DNA from: JALZKA01 sp963734015
GTDB lineage: Bacteria > Actinomycetota > Thermoleophilia > Solirubrobacterales > 70-9
Assembly (NCBI GenBank): GCA_963734015.1
Contig: CAVTFG010000005.1
Coordinates: 1 to 64,000 of the forward strand
Direction: 5' to 3'
Length of the DNA: 64,000 nt
Shown in pieces: positions 25,769 through 34,261 of this stretch. Position numbers and translations under genes: made by a program. A model generated the notes under the pieces. It had not been told where the DNA came from and searched no databases. It worked only from the letters and a program-made list of their open reading frames with translations. Within the stretch, counting starts at the first letter, position 1. Each line of letters starts with the position of its first letter.

Positions 25769-28249
25769 CTAGGGTCCGGCGAACCCGCCCGCGAAGCACG
25801 CGAGCGGAGCACACGTGTCAGTGATCAGGCTCTGGGCGTCGGGCTGCAGGAAATCGGAGACCATCTGCATCTCATCCGGCGCGACACGCGGATCACCGTG
25901 GGGGTCCTCGCCGGTCTCGTTCGGGATGTTCCCGACGGGCGGCACGTCGGTTCCGATCTCCTGACCCGGGTTCACCGGGTCCTCGCGCACGGGCCCGCTG
26001 TCCCAGTAGACGATCGCCGATCCCGTATACGGGTAGCTGTCGATCCTGGGGACGTCCCAGAGCACGTCGACCCCGGGCCAACGGCCGTCGTAGACCACCG
26101 GCTCGTGGGCCTGTGCCCCGATCGTCCGCGCCTCGACGTCCGCCTGCCACGTCGTCACCTGGTGGTCGCCGAACGCCACGTTCAAGAGCACCTCGTGCGG
26201 CGGCGTTGAGGGCAGCGGGTCGTCGGTCATCCGGTGCGCGTATCCGTTCGCCTCGCTGCGGTCCCAGAGCATCTGGATCATCGACAGCGCCAGCTGCTGG
26301 CGCAGAGGACTCGGATAGGCCGGGTCGAGGAACAGCTTGTAGGTGTCGAAGTCGATCGAGCGGTTCAGGAGGACCGAGTAGTTCATCGCCGGGACGCCGA
26401 GCGTCGCCCTGGTGAAGTCCGGGGCGACCGCCGTCAGCGACCCGCCCAGGATCCCGCCCTGGCTGTTGCCGTTGTAGTAGAGCCGCGCCGGGTCGAGCAC
26501 GTCCGCGCTCTCCACGTCGCCCGGGTCCACGTGGAAGGCCCCGTCGCTCAGGAATCCGTCGGCGTGGATCATCAAGCGTCCCAGGAACAGCTCGTTCAGA
26601 TGACCCTGCTGGACGCGGTCGGTCAGCTCGGGGAAGTTGCCGAGCTGAGGCAGGATGTTGGTGACGATGTTCGGGACGTCTTCGGTCGAGAAGCCGATCA
26701 CGTCGGTCGCGCAGATGACGAAGTTGTGCGTCTGGCCCAGGATCTGCTGGTCCCCGGAGGTCGCCTGGTCGCCCGTTCCCAGCAACCCGTGGCCGTAGAG
26801 CTGCGGCCGCCCCGGCGCGGTGAGCGCGGCGTGCGGGATGCCGCAGTTGAACTTCGCGGTGTAGGTGCCGTTCTGGCTCGGCAGCCCATCCGGCCCGAGC
26901 GCGAAGCGCCCGCGCGGGTTGCAATTCGGCTCGAGGTAGCACGGGACCTCGAACGTGCCTCGCACCCGCCGGGCGAGCTCCGGATCCTGAGCCGTGGTGA
27001 AGTTTTCCACCTGGGTGACCGTGAACGCCGGCGCGTCGCCCTGCACCTGCACGTCGGCCATCGTGGTGTCCCCCAGCCCGGCGAACGCGTCATCGCGGAT
27101 GTGGAGTAGCCGCTCGGCGATGTTCTCGTCGCTCGCGACCGTGAAGTCCCACGCGAGGTACAGGTCGCGACGTTTGATGTCAGCCTCCCGCAGCACCCGG
27201 AACACCCGCGCGAACCGCTTGCGTTGCGAGTTGATCGCCGAGCTGTCCGACGGCAGCCGATCGCGGAGGTAGCGGAAGCCCTCCGGCGCGGATAGCGGGC
27301 CACCGCCCCCGTCCTTCAGGTTCCGGAGCGCGACGACGTAGCGGTGTCCCGCCTCGTAGTTGCGCGCCGGATGGACCAGGAGGGCGGTCTGGTCCGGCGA
27401 CGACGCGTTCGAGTCGAGCTCGACCCAGATCGGCCAGCGCTCCCCGGTCGTCGCGTCGATCACGACCACCGGCTCCCCGGGACGCTCGAGATCGTTCCGC
27501 GAGAGTCCGTCGAGCCGGATCGGGTCGGTGGCCGTGAACGCCTCCGGGGTGTCCAACCCCGGCACGCGCACGACCGTGGTCTGCCCCGGGCTGAAGCCGT
27601 CGTTCAGGTTGTAGGGCGCGGCGTCGATCGGCGTGCCGCCCGACGTGCCGTCCGAGTTTGTGGGCATGGCGGCGTCGTCGAAGGCGATCCGCCTCCCGGT
27701 CGCGCTCGTCTCGTCGGCCACCGTGTAGAAGTTGTCCGGGAACGGCAGCATGCACTCCGGAACGCCGGCCTCGGCGCCCTCGTCGAGCGTGACCACGCTG
27801 CACTCGCCGGCCCGGCTGAGATCGATCGGCCGCGGCCGGCAGCCGGCGCTGTCGCGGCGCAGGCTGAACTTGGTCGCCTTGGCCCCCTTGCCGTGGACCC
27901 TGATCGTGCGCGCCTCGCAGCTCTCCACCTTCGCTTGACCCGAGGAGCCGAGCGGGAGCTTCACCGTCCGCTTTTCCGGCGTCGCGCGGCCCGCGCGCGA
28001 GAGCTTGGCCTGCTCCGGCAGGTCGAATGTCCTCGAGGTGGCGCCCAGCTTGATCCGCCGTCCCGCGAGGCCATCCACCCGGACCTTGATCGCCCCGCCC
28101 TGCAGGATGTCCTGCTGACTCTCCGTGACGACCTTCACCCGCGCCTGCTTGGCCTGCGCGCCGGCCGGTACGAGAGCGAACACGACCGCAACACAACCGG
28201 CGGTAGCGGCGAATGCCGCGACCGTTGCCCTTCCTGAGCTCCTCCGCAC
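25769..28249 (-). CDS. Large secreted alpha/beta-hydrolase-fold protein
   Basis: About 826 residues from a GTG at 28249 that has AGGA upstream and begins a signal peptide (R-R-S-S then a hydrophobic run, cleavage near A-Q-A). Longer in-frame starts would bury this signal. The middle resembles the N-terminal part of bacterial secreted lipase/virulence-factor families, and the nucleophile motif Y-N-G-N-S-Q-G-G lies near residue 590. Paired cysteines (E-C-S-V, E-C-M-L; C-Y-L-E-P-N-C) suggest disulfides outside the cell. Substrate unknown; the family name is tentative. Confidence 0.75.
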   Translation of the reverse strand: MRRSSGRATVAAFAATAGCVAVVFALVPAGAQAKQARVKVVTESQQDILQGGAIKVRVDGLAGRRIKLGATSRTFDLPEQAKLSRAGRATPEKRTVKLPLGSSGQAKVESCEARTIRVHGKGAKATKFSLRRDSAGCRPRPIDLSRAGECSVVTLDEGAEAGVPECMLPFPDNFYTVADETSATGRRIAFDDAAMPTNSDGTSGGTPIDAAPYNLNDGFSPGQTTVVRVPGLDTPEAFTATDPIRLDGLSRNDLERPGEPVVVIDATTGERWPIWVELDSNASSPDQTALLVHPARNYEAGHRYVVALRNLKDGGGGPLSAPEGFRYLRDRLPSDSSAINSQRKRFARVFRVLREADIKRRDLYLAWDFTVASDENIAERLLHIRDDAFAGLGDTTMADVQVQGDAPAFTVTQVENFTTAQDPELARRVRGTFEVPCYLEPNCNPRGRFALGPDGLPSQNGTYTAKFNCGIPHAALTAPGRPQLYGHGLLGTGDQATSGDQQILGQTHNFVICATDVIGFSTEDVPNIVTNILPQLGNFPELTDRVQQGHLNELFLGRLMIHADGFLSDGAFHVDPGDVESADVLDPARLYYNGNSQGGILGGSLTAVAPDFTRATLGVPAMNYSVLLNRSIDFDTYKLFLDPAYPSPLRQQLALSMIQMLWDRSEANGYAHRMTDDPLPSTPPHEVLLNVAFGDHQVTTWQADVEARTIGAQAHEPVVYDGRWPGVDVLWDVPRIDSYPYTGSAIVYWDSGPVREDPVNPGQEIGTDVPPVGNIPNETGEDPHGDPRVAPDEMQMVSDFLQPDAQSLITDTCAPLACFAGGFAGP

Positions 28250-28308
28250 GTTCCGTCCTGCCTCTCCTGCTGGACCTGCGCGAACCGGCGCGCAGTTGCG
28301 GAAACCTA

Positions 28309-29322
28309 TCAGCCGCCGATCGCGCTCATCGTGCGCGGAGGAGCGACGAACCCCGGCTCGTTCACGTGATGCTTCAGCTCCTTGCGCCACGCGGCGTCCC
28401 GAAGGATCGCCGTGAGCTCGTGGTCGCTCGCCCCGGCTCGCATCGGCTCGCGCAGGTCCGTCTCGCGAATCGAGAAGAGGCAGGTCCGCAGCTTGCCGTC
28501 GGCCGTCAGCCGCAGGCGGTTGCAGTCCGCGCAGAACGGCTCCGACACCGGATTGATGAACCCGATCTCGCCCTGCCCGTCGGCGAAGCGGTAAACGCGT
28601 GCCGTCGCGTGCGGCTCACGCGGAAGCGCCTCCAGGGGATAGCGCGCTTCGATCAGCTCGCGCACCTCCGCGCCGGTCAGGACCGCGTCGGGCTCCCAGG
28701 CGCGGTCGCCGTCGAGCGGCATGAACTCGATGAAGCGCACCTGGTAGTCGGTCGAGCGCGCCATCTCGGCGAAGCGGTAGACCTCGTCTTCGGTGAAGTC
28801 GCGGATCGCCACCGCGTTCACCTTGATCGGGTGGACCCGCTCGTAGGCCGCGATCGCCTCGAGGCCGCGCAGGACCTGTGGCAGCGCGTCGCGGCGAGTG
28901 ATCTCGTGGAAGCGGTCGCGGGCGAGCGAGTCGACCGAGACGTTCACGCGGTCGATGCCGGCGTCGACCAGGGCCGCCGCGTCGCGCTCCAGGAGGTATC
29001 CGTTGGTGGTGACGGAGAGGTCGGCAATTCCGTCGATCCTCCGCAGCATGCTCACCAGCCGCGGGAACTCGCGCCGCGCCAGCGGCTCCCCGCCGGTCAG
29101 GCGAACGTCCGTGACACCGAGCCGCGCGAACGCGCGGACCAGCCGCTCGATCTCCTCGAAGGAGAGGATGTCGGAGCGGTCGAGCCATTCCATGCCCTCC
29201 GCCGGCATGCAGTAGCGACACCTGAAGTTGCAGCGGTCGGTAACGGACACGCGCAGGTCCGTCAGGATCCGGCCGTGCGCGTCGGCCAGGGGCGCGTCGG
29301 AGTGACCGCTACCGGAACTCAT
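28309..29322 (-). CDS. moaA: GTP 3',8-cyclase MoaA
   Basis: A 337-residue radical SAM enzyme for the first step of molybdopterin synthesis. Seen: the radical SAM cluster motif C-N-F-R-C-R-Y-C-M-P near residues 33-42, the G-G-E-P SAM motif near 75, the C-terminal second cluster C-A-D-C-N-R-L-R-L-T-A-D-G-K-L-R-T-C, and the C-terminal Gly-Gly. ATG chosen; longer upstream frames overlap the divergent ATPase gene. It is separated from the other moa genes by the mod/fdh block. Confidence 0.95.
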   Translation of the reverse strand: MSSGSGHSDAPLADAHGRILTDLRVSVTDRCNFRCRYCMPAEGMEWLDRSDILSFEEIERLVRAFARLGVTDVRLTGGEPLARREFPRLVSMLRRIDGIADLSVTTNGYLLERDAAALVDAGIDRVNVSVDSLARDRFHEITRRDALPQVLRGLEAIAAYERVHPIKVNAVAIRDFTEDEVYRFAEMARSTDYQVRFIEFMPLDGDRAWEPDAVLTGAEVRELIEARYPLEALPREPHATARVYRFADGQGEIGFINPVSEPFCADCNRLRLTADGKLRTCLFSIRETDLREPMRAGASDHELTAILRDAAWRKELKHHVNEPGFVAPPRTMSAIGG

Positions 29323-29397
29323 GTGCCCTGAATCTTGGCAGCCCCACCAAGGCGGCGGGCTGAACCCCGCGAGCGGCGGACAGCTACCGTGGGGCGC

Positions 29398-30252
29398 ATG
29401 AGCGATCGGCTTGCCGATCCCGCTGCCGTCACCGAGGCCCTCGCGGGCGAGCGCTTCCTCGCCGACGAGGCACTGTCCGTGGCGGTTTTCCTGGCTCTCG
29501 ACCTCGAACAGCCGCTGCTCCTGGAGGGCGAGGCCGGGGTCGGCAAGACGGAGACGGCCAAGGCGCTGGCCACCGCGACCGGATCGCGCCTCATCCGCCT
29601 CCAGTGCCACGAGGGCATCGACGTCCACAGCGCGCTCTACGACTGGGACTACCCCCGCCAGCTGCTCGCGGTCCGGGCTGCCGAGACCGCCGACAGCGTT
29701 CCGCCAGGCGACCTGTTCCAGCGTGACTTCCTGCTTCGCCGCCCACTGCTGGAGGCGCTCGAGCACGACGGGCCGGTGGTGCTGCTGATCGACGAGATCG
29801 ACCGGGCCGACGACGAGTTCGAGGCGTTCCTGCTCGAGCTGCTCTCCGACTTCCAGGTCACGATCCCGGAGCTGGGCACGATCTCGGCGGCGAGGCGCCC
29901 CGTCGTCGTGCTCACCTCGAACCGCACCCGGGAGCTGCACGACGCGCTGAAGCGCCGCTGCCTCTACCACTGGATCGACTACCCGGCGGCCGACCGGGAG
30001 GCCGAGATCGTGCGCGCGCGCCTGCCGGGGGTCGATGCCGAGATCGCGGACCGCGTATGCACCGCCGTGGCGCGCCTGCGGGGCCAGGGCCTCTACAAGT
30101 CCCCCGGAGTCGGCGAGACGATCGCCTGGGCGCAGGCGCTCGGCGCGCTCGGCCCCGGGGACGACGACCTCGATCGCGCGCTCGGCGCCGCGTTGAAGGT
30201 GCGCGAGGACATCGACCGGGTCCGCGAGAGCGGAGTGCTCGAGGGTGTCTGA
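29398..30252 (+). CDS. MoxR-type AAA+ ATPase (CoxD-like)
   Basis: A 284-residue AAA+ protein. Seen: G-E-A-G-V-G-K-T-E (Walker A) near residue 44, L-L-I-D-E-I-D-R-A-D (Walker B) near 125, the sensor region L-T-S-N-R-T-R-E-L-H near 170 and K-R-R-C-L-Y-H-W near 185. With the downstream VWA protein it matches the CoxD/CoxE pair that matures the active site of CO dehydrogenase and other Mo-hydroxylases in Oligotropha. The gene ends inside the start of the VWA gene (8-base overlap). Confidence 0.88.
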   Translation: MSDRLADPAAVTEALAGERFLADEALSVAVFLALDLEQPLLLEGEAGVGKTETAKALATATGSRLIRLQCHEGIDVHSALYDWDYPRQLLAVRAAETADSVPPGDLFQRDFLLRRPLLEALEHDGPVVLLIDEIDRADDEFEAFLLELLSDFQVTIPELGTISAARRPVVVLTSNRTRELHDALKRRCLYHWIDYPAADREAEIVRARLPGVDAEIADRVCTAVARLRGQGLYKSPGVGETIAWAQALGALGPGDDDLDRALGAALKVREDIDRVRESGVLEGV

Positions 30253-31378
30253 GCGGGCGTCGGTGAGCGACCGGCTCGTCGCGCTCGCCGGCGAGCTCCG
30301 CCGGCACGGGACCGGCGTTGGCACCGGCGAGCTGATCGCCGCCGAGCGCGCCCTGGCGGCGGTCGACCCCGGATCGCGATCCCAGGCGCGTCACGCGCTG
30401 CGGGCCACGCTCTGCTCCGGGAAGGGCGACCTGGCCGCCTTCGACGCCGCGTTCGCCCGCTGGGCGGCGATCGGCGGCTCGGCGCCGGAGCGGCCCGAGA
30501 TCGAGCCGCTTCCGACGGCCACGCTTCCGCGCGCGGCGATCGCGGCCGATCGCCCGCCGCCGCAGACGACCGATACGGACACCGAGCCGCGCCCGGCGGC
30601 CTGGTCGGAGGTCGAAGTTCTCCATGCCAAGGACTTCGCCGAGTACGGCGACGACGAGCGCCGCGCGGCCCGGGCGCTGATCGCGCGGATCGCGGCCCGC
30701 GGGCCGCAACGGATCAGCCGGCGGACTCGGCCGTCCCGGCGGGCGGGCCACCGGCCCGATCCGCGCGGCACCCTGCGCGCGGCACTGCGACACGCGGGCG
30801 AGCCGATCGAGCGGCGCGAGCGCCGGCGGGTCCGCGGCCAGCGCCGCCTGGTCCTCGTGCTCGACGTCTCGGGCTCGATGGAGCCGTACTCGCGGATGCT
30901 CCTGCAGTACGCGCAGGCCTGCGTCGCGGCGCGCCGGCGCTGCGAGGCCTTCGCCTTCGGCACGCGGCTGACCCGGATCACGGGCGAGCTCTCGGGAAGG
31001 GATCCGGACCGGGCTCTCGCCCGGGCGTCGTCCGCGGTCACCGATTGGTCCGGAGGGACGCGGATCGGGGACGCCCTGGCGGCGCTGAATCGCGAGCACG
31101 GGCGGAGGATCGGCCGGGGCGCCGTTGTCGTCGTGCTCTCCGACGGCTGGGACCGGGGTGATCCCGAACAGCTCACAAACGAACTGGCGCGCTTGGCGCG
31201 CTGCGCCCACCGCCTCGTCTGGCTGAACCCGCTGAAGGCGAGCGCCGGCTACGAGCCCCTGACCCGGGGAATGGTCGCCGCGCTGCCACACGTCGACGCG
31301 TTCCTGGCGGGCAACAACCTCGCCTCGCTGGCCGAGCTCACGGACCTGATGGAGACCGGGATCGAGGTGCGCGCGTGA
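30245..31378 (+). CDS. VWA domain protein (CoxE-like)
   Basis: A 377-residue protein. The von Willebrand A domain in the C-terminal half has the MIDAS motif D-V-S-G-S-M near residue 205, then G-G-T-R-I-G-D-A-L near 264 and L-S-D-G-W-D-R-G-D near 298. The basic stretch before it (R-R-T-R-P-S-R-R) is typical of the CoxE group. The start is GTG, inside the preceding ATPase gene. Works with MoxR-type ATPases as chaperone. Confidence 0.88.
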   Translation: MSERASVSDRLVALAGELRRHGTGVGTGELIAAERALAAVDPGSRSQARHALRATLCSGKGDLAAFDAAFARWAAIGGSAPERPEIEPLPTATLPRAAIAADRPPPQTTDTDTEPRPAAWSEVEVLHAKDFAEYGDDERRAARALIARIAARGPQRISRRTRPSRRAGHRPDPRGTLRAALRHAGEPIERRERRRVRGQRRLVLVLDVSGSMEPYSRMLLQYAQACVAARRRCEAFAFGTRLTRITGELSGRDPDRALARASSAVTDWSGGTRIGDALAALNREHGRRIGRGAVVVVLSDGWDRGDPEQLTNELARLARCAHRLVWLNPLKASAGYEPLTRGMVAALPHVDAFLAGNNLASLAELTDLMETGIEVRA

Positions 31379-31974
31379 TCGGAGGACTGATCCTGGCCGC
31401 GGGGTCGGGCTCCCGGTTCGGCGGCGCCAAACAGCTGGCCGAACTCGAAGGGAAGCCGCTGCTCGACCACGCCGTGGAGGCCATGTCTGCCGTGCCCGCA
31501 ATCGAGCGGATCGTGGTCGTGCTCGGGGCGGGCGCGGACGCGGTTCGCGCGCGAGCCAACCTGGACGGCGTCGATGTGGTGGTGGCCGACGACTGGGCGG
31601 ACGGCGTCTCGGCGTCCCTTCGCGCCGGCATCGCCGCCCTGCGGGACGCCGAGGCGGTGGTCGTCACCCTCGCCGACCAGCCGCTCATCACGCCCCAGGT
31701 CATCTCGGCGGTCGTCGACCTCGGCGACTCCCGCCCGCCCGCTGCCCGCGCAACCTACGGTGGGAACCTCGGACACCCGGTGCTGATCAAGCGCGAGCTC
31801 TTCGATCGGATCGCCGACCTCGCCGGCGACACAGGCGCCCGCGACCTGCTGGAACTGGCCGGGGTGGCGAAGGTCGAATGCGGGCACCTCGCCGACCCGC
31901 ACGACGTCGACACCCCGGATGACCTGGCGGAGATCGCCGCACTCAAGACCTCCGAACAGGAATTGAAGGGCTGA
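31375..31974 (+). CDS. MocA-like molybdenum cofactor nucleotidyltransferase
   Basis: A 199-residue nucleotidyltransferase with L-I-L-A-A-G-S-G-S-R-F-G-G-A-K-Q near residue 4, V-T-L-A-D-Q-P-L-I near 98 and G-H-P-V-L-I near 133. MocA makes the cytosine dinucleotide form of the cofactor used by xanthine and CO dehydrogenases; MobA-type guanylyl activity is less likely because a separate mobA exists. GTGA overlap with the VWA gene makes a tight three-gene unit. No Mo-hydroxylase structural genes are in the window. Confidence 0.82.
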   Translation: MIGGLILAAGSGSRFGGAKQLAELEGKPLLDHAVEAMSAVPAIERIVVVLGAGADAVRARANLDGVDVVVADDWADGVSASLRAGIAALRDAEAVVVTLADQPLITPQVISAVVDLGDSRPPAARATYGGNLGHPVLIKRELFDRIADLAGDTGARDLLELAGVAKVECGHLADPHDVDTPDDLAEIAALKTSEQELKG

Positions 31975-32028
31975 AGGTGCAGCTGAAGTAGCCGACGCGG
32001 AGGCCGCGCGCGCTGCGACACTGCCGGC

Positions 32029-32737
32029 GTGCGCGTCCTCTCGATCTCCCACGAGGCCGACGCCGGGCCGGGCGTCTTCGCGGAGGCCGCCCGCGAGAGG
32101 CGGCCACTCGCTCGACGAGTGGATGCTGCCCGACGGGGACGCGCCCGGGGACCCGCTCGGCTACGACGCGGTGATGACGTTCGGCGGGTCCATGCACGCC
32201 GACCAGGAGGCGAAGCACCCGTGGCTCGCGGACGAGAAGGCGCTGCTGCGGGAGCTGATCGCGCGCCGCGTCCCCCTGTTGGGCGTCTGCCTGGGCTCGC
32301 AGCTCGTCGCGGAGGCCGCGGGCGCGCCGGCCGAGCCCGCCCCGGAGCCCGAGATCGGTTGGTTCGAGGTCGAGCTGACGGCCGAGGGCGTCTCCGACCC
32401 CCTGCTGGCGCCACTGGCCCCCGGCTTCGTCGCCTTCCAATGGCACAGCTACCGCTCGCCGGTGCCTCCGGACGCGGTGGCGCTGGCCCGCAGCCCCCGG
32501 GCGCTGCAGGCGTTTCGGGTCGGCGACCGCGCGTGGGGAATCCAGTTCCACGCCGAGGTCACCGAGCGTGACGCGCTCGAGTGGGCGGAGCAATTCGAGG
32601 AGGACGAGAAGGCCGTCGAGATGGGGCTCGATCCCGATGCGCTGAGCGCCACGATCCGGGAACGGATCGGTGCCTGGAACCAGCTCGGCCGCGAGCTCTG
32701 CGGCCGCTTCCTTGACTTCGCGGCGGCGCGACGATGA
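32029..32737 (+). CDS. Class I glutamine amidotransferase-like protein, frameshifted
   Basis: About 235 residues after joining two frames. The GTG-started first frame reads V-R-V-L-S-I-S-H-E-A-D-A-G-P-G; the rest is one base ahead, starting G-H-S-L-D-E-W near 32100. Catalytic Cys is in L-L-G-V-C-L-G-S-Q, and His/Glu in G-I-Q-F-H-A-E-V. One extra base lies in GAGAGGCGGCC around 32092-32102. It resembles GMP-synthase-like stand-alone amidotransferases; the acceptor is unknown. Confidence 0.75.
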
Positions 32738-32791
32738 GTTTGCGCCCCGAACCCCGTCCTAGAGGCTGAAACCGGACTCCGAGGAGGACCA

Positions 32792-33433
32792 ATGGGAATC
32801 GTGAGATGCCACATCTCCGTGTCGCTCGACGGCTACGCCGCCGGCCCGAACCAGGGCACCGAGCACCCGCTCGGCGAGGGCGGCGACCAGCTCCACGAGT
32901 GGGCTTACAACCTGGACCGCTGGCTCCAGGCGCACGGAAGGCAGGGCGGCGAGACCAACGCGTCGTCGGCGGTGATGGACGAGGCGATCGCGGGCGTCGG
33001 CGCCGGCGTCATGGGCCGGAACATGTTCGGCGGCGGCCCCGGGCCGTGGCCCGAGGACCCGTCATGGGACGGGTGGTGGGGCGAGAACCCGCCCTTCCAC
33101 GTGCCGGTGTTCGTGCTGACCCATCACGAGCGCGAGCCGCTCGAGATGGCGGGCGGGACCACCTTTCACTTCGTGACCGACGGGGTCGAGTCGGCCGTTG
33201 CGCAGGCACGCGACGCCGCCGGCGACAAGGACGTCACGGTCGCCGGCGGTGCCGACACGATCAACCAGACCCTGCGCGCCGGTCTCCTGGACGAGCTGGA
33301 GCTCCACGTCACCCCGGTGATCCTCGGCGGGGGCGAGCGGTTGCTGGCTGACGTCGCGGGCGTTAGGTTCGAGGTCGTCCGGGCCGTGGAGGCGCCGGGC
33401 GTCACCCACATCAAGTACCGAGTCGTGAAGTAG
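32792..33433 (+). CDS. Dihydrofolate reductase-like (RibD C-terminal) protein
   Basis: A 213-residue protein of the family of small NADPH-dependent reductases related to the RibD C-terminal domain. Seen: S-V-S-L-D-G-Y-A-A-G near residue 9, G-V-M-G-R-N-M-F near 72, P-V-F-V-L-T-H near 105, V-A-G-G-A-D-T-I near 150, and L-D-E-L-E-L-H-V-T-P-V-I-L-G-G-G near 167. The ATG is preceded by GAGGAGG. The substrate is unknown; no folate genes are nearby. Confidence 0.88.
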   Translation: MGIVRCHISVSLDGYAAGPNQGTEHPLGEGGDQLHEWAYNLDRWLQAHGRQGGETNASSAVMDEAIAGVGAGVMGRNMFGGGPGPWPEDPSWDGWWGENPPFHVPVFVLTHHEREPLEMAGGTTFHFVTDGVESAVAQARDAAGDKDVTVAGGADTINQTLRAGLLDELELHVTPVILGGGERLLADVAGVRFEVVRAVEAPGVTHIKYRVVK

Positions 33434-33506
33434 CAATCGAGAAGGGGGCGATCGTTGACCGTCGAGGAATGGGCGCTGATCGCGAGCGCCGCCCTGGTGG
33501 ACTGCT

Positions 33507-34256
33507 TCAGGCCTGACCCGGCGTCAGGTAGGCGCCCGACAGCCCGCCGTCGGCCATGAACGTCGTGGCCGTCACGAAGGTCGAGTCGTCGGACGCGAGG
33601 AAGAGCGCTGCGCGCGCGATCTCCTCCGGCTCGCCGAAGCGGCCCATCGGCACGTGCACGAGCCGCTTGCCCGCCTTCTCGGGGTCCTTCGCGAACAGCT
33701 CCTTGAGGAGCGGCGTGTTCACCGGTCCCGGGCACAGCGCGTTGACGCGGACGCCGCGGTCGGCGAACTCGACGCCCAGCTCGCGCGAGAGCGAGAGGAC
33801 CGCGCCCTTCGACGCGGTGTAGGAGATCTGCGAGACGGCCGCCCCCATCACCGCGACGAACGACGCGGTGTTGATCACCGAGCCGCCCCCGCCGGCGACC
33901 AGGTGCGGGATCCCGTGCTTGCAGCAGAGGAACACGGAGCGGACGTTCACGTCCTGGACGCGCTGCCAGGCGTCGAGGGTCGTCTCGGTGACGGTGGTGT
34001 CGTCGTTCGGATTGATGCCGGCGTTGTTGAAAAGCACGTCGACGGAGCCGAGCTCGTCGCTCACGCGCTGGTACAGGGCCCTGACCTGCTCCTCGTCGGT
34101 GACGTCCGCCTCGATCGCGAGCTCCCCCGGCGCGTCCGGCACCAGGTCCACACCGACAACGCGCGCGCCCTCCTCGGCGAACACCCGCGCCGACTCGGCG
34201 CCGATGCCACTGGCCGCCCCGGTGATCACGCAGACCTTGCCGTCGAGCCGTCCCAT
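33507..34256 (-). CDS. SDR-family oxidoreductase
   Basis: A 249-residue classical short-chain dehydrogenase. Seen: the NAD(P) motif T-G-A-A-S-G-I-G near residue 12, an Asp after the second strand (V-G-V-D-L) favouring NAD, N-N-A-G near 83, catalytic S and Y-T-A-S-K near 150, and C-P-G-P-V-N-T near 182. It is the last gene of the amine-type operon, five bases after the aldehyde dehydrogenase stop. Confidence 0.9.
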   Translation of the reverse strand: MGRLDGKVCVITGAASGIGAESARVFAEEGARVVGVDLVPDAPGELAIEADVTDEEQVRALYQRVSDELGSVDVLFNNAGINPNDDTTVTETTLDAWQRVQDVNVRSVFLCCKHGIPHLVAGGGGSVINTASFVAVMGAAVSQISYTASKGAVLSLSRELGVEFADRGVRVNALCPGPVNTPLLKELFAKDPEKAGKRLVHVPMGRFGEPEEIARAALFLASDDSTFVTATTFMADGGLSGAYLTPGQA

Positions 34257-34261
34257 CTGCG

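Noticed and set aside
29323..29397. Moco riboswitch upstream of moaA
   Set aside because: The gap to the divergent ATPase gene is only about 75 bases, too short for that riboswitch, and no matching motif is seen.
33455..33559. Short plus-strand frame M-T-V-E-E-W-A-L-I after the DHFR-like gene
   Set aside because: It looks like a gene start with a Shine-Dalgarno, but soon runs into the convergent SDR gene; possibly a remnant, too short to support.
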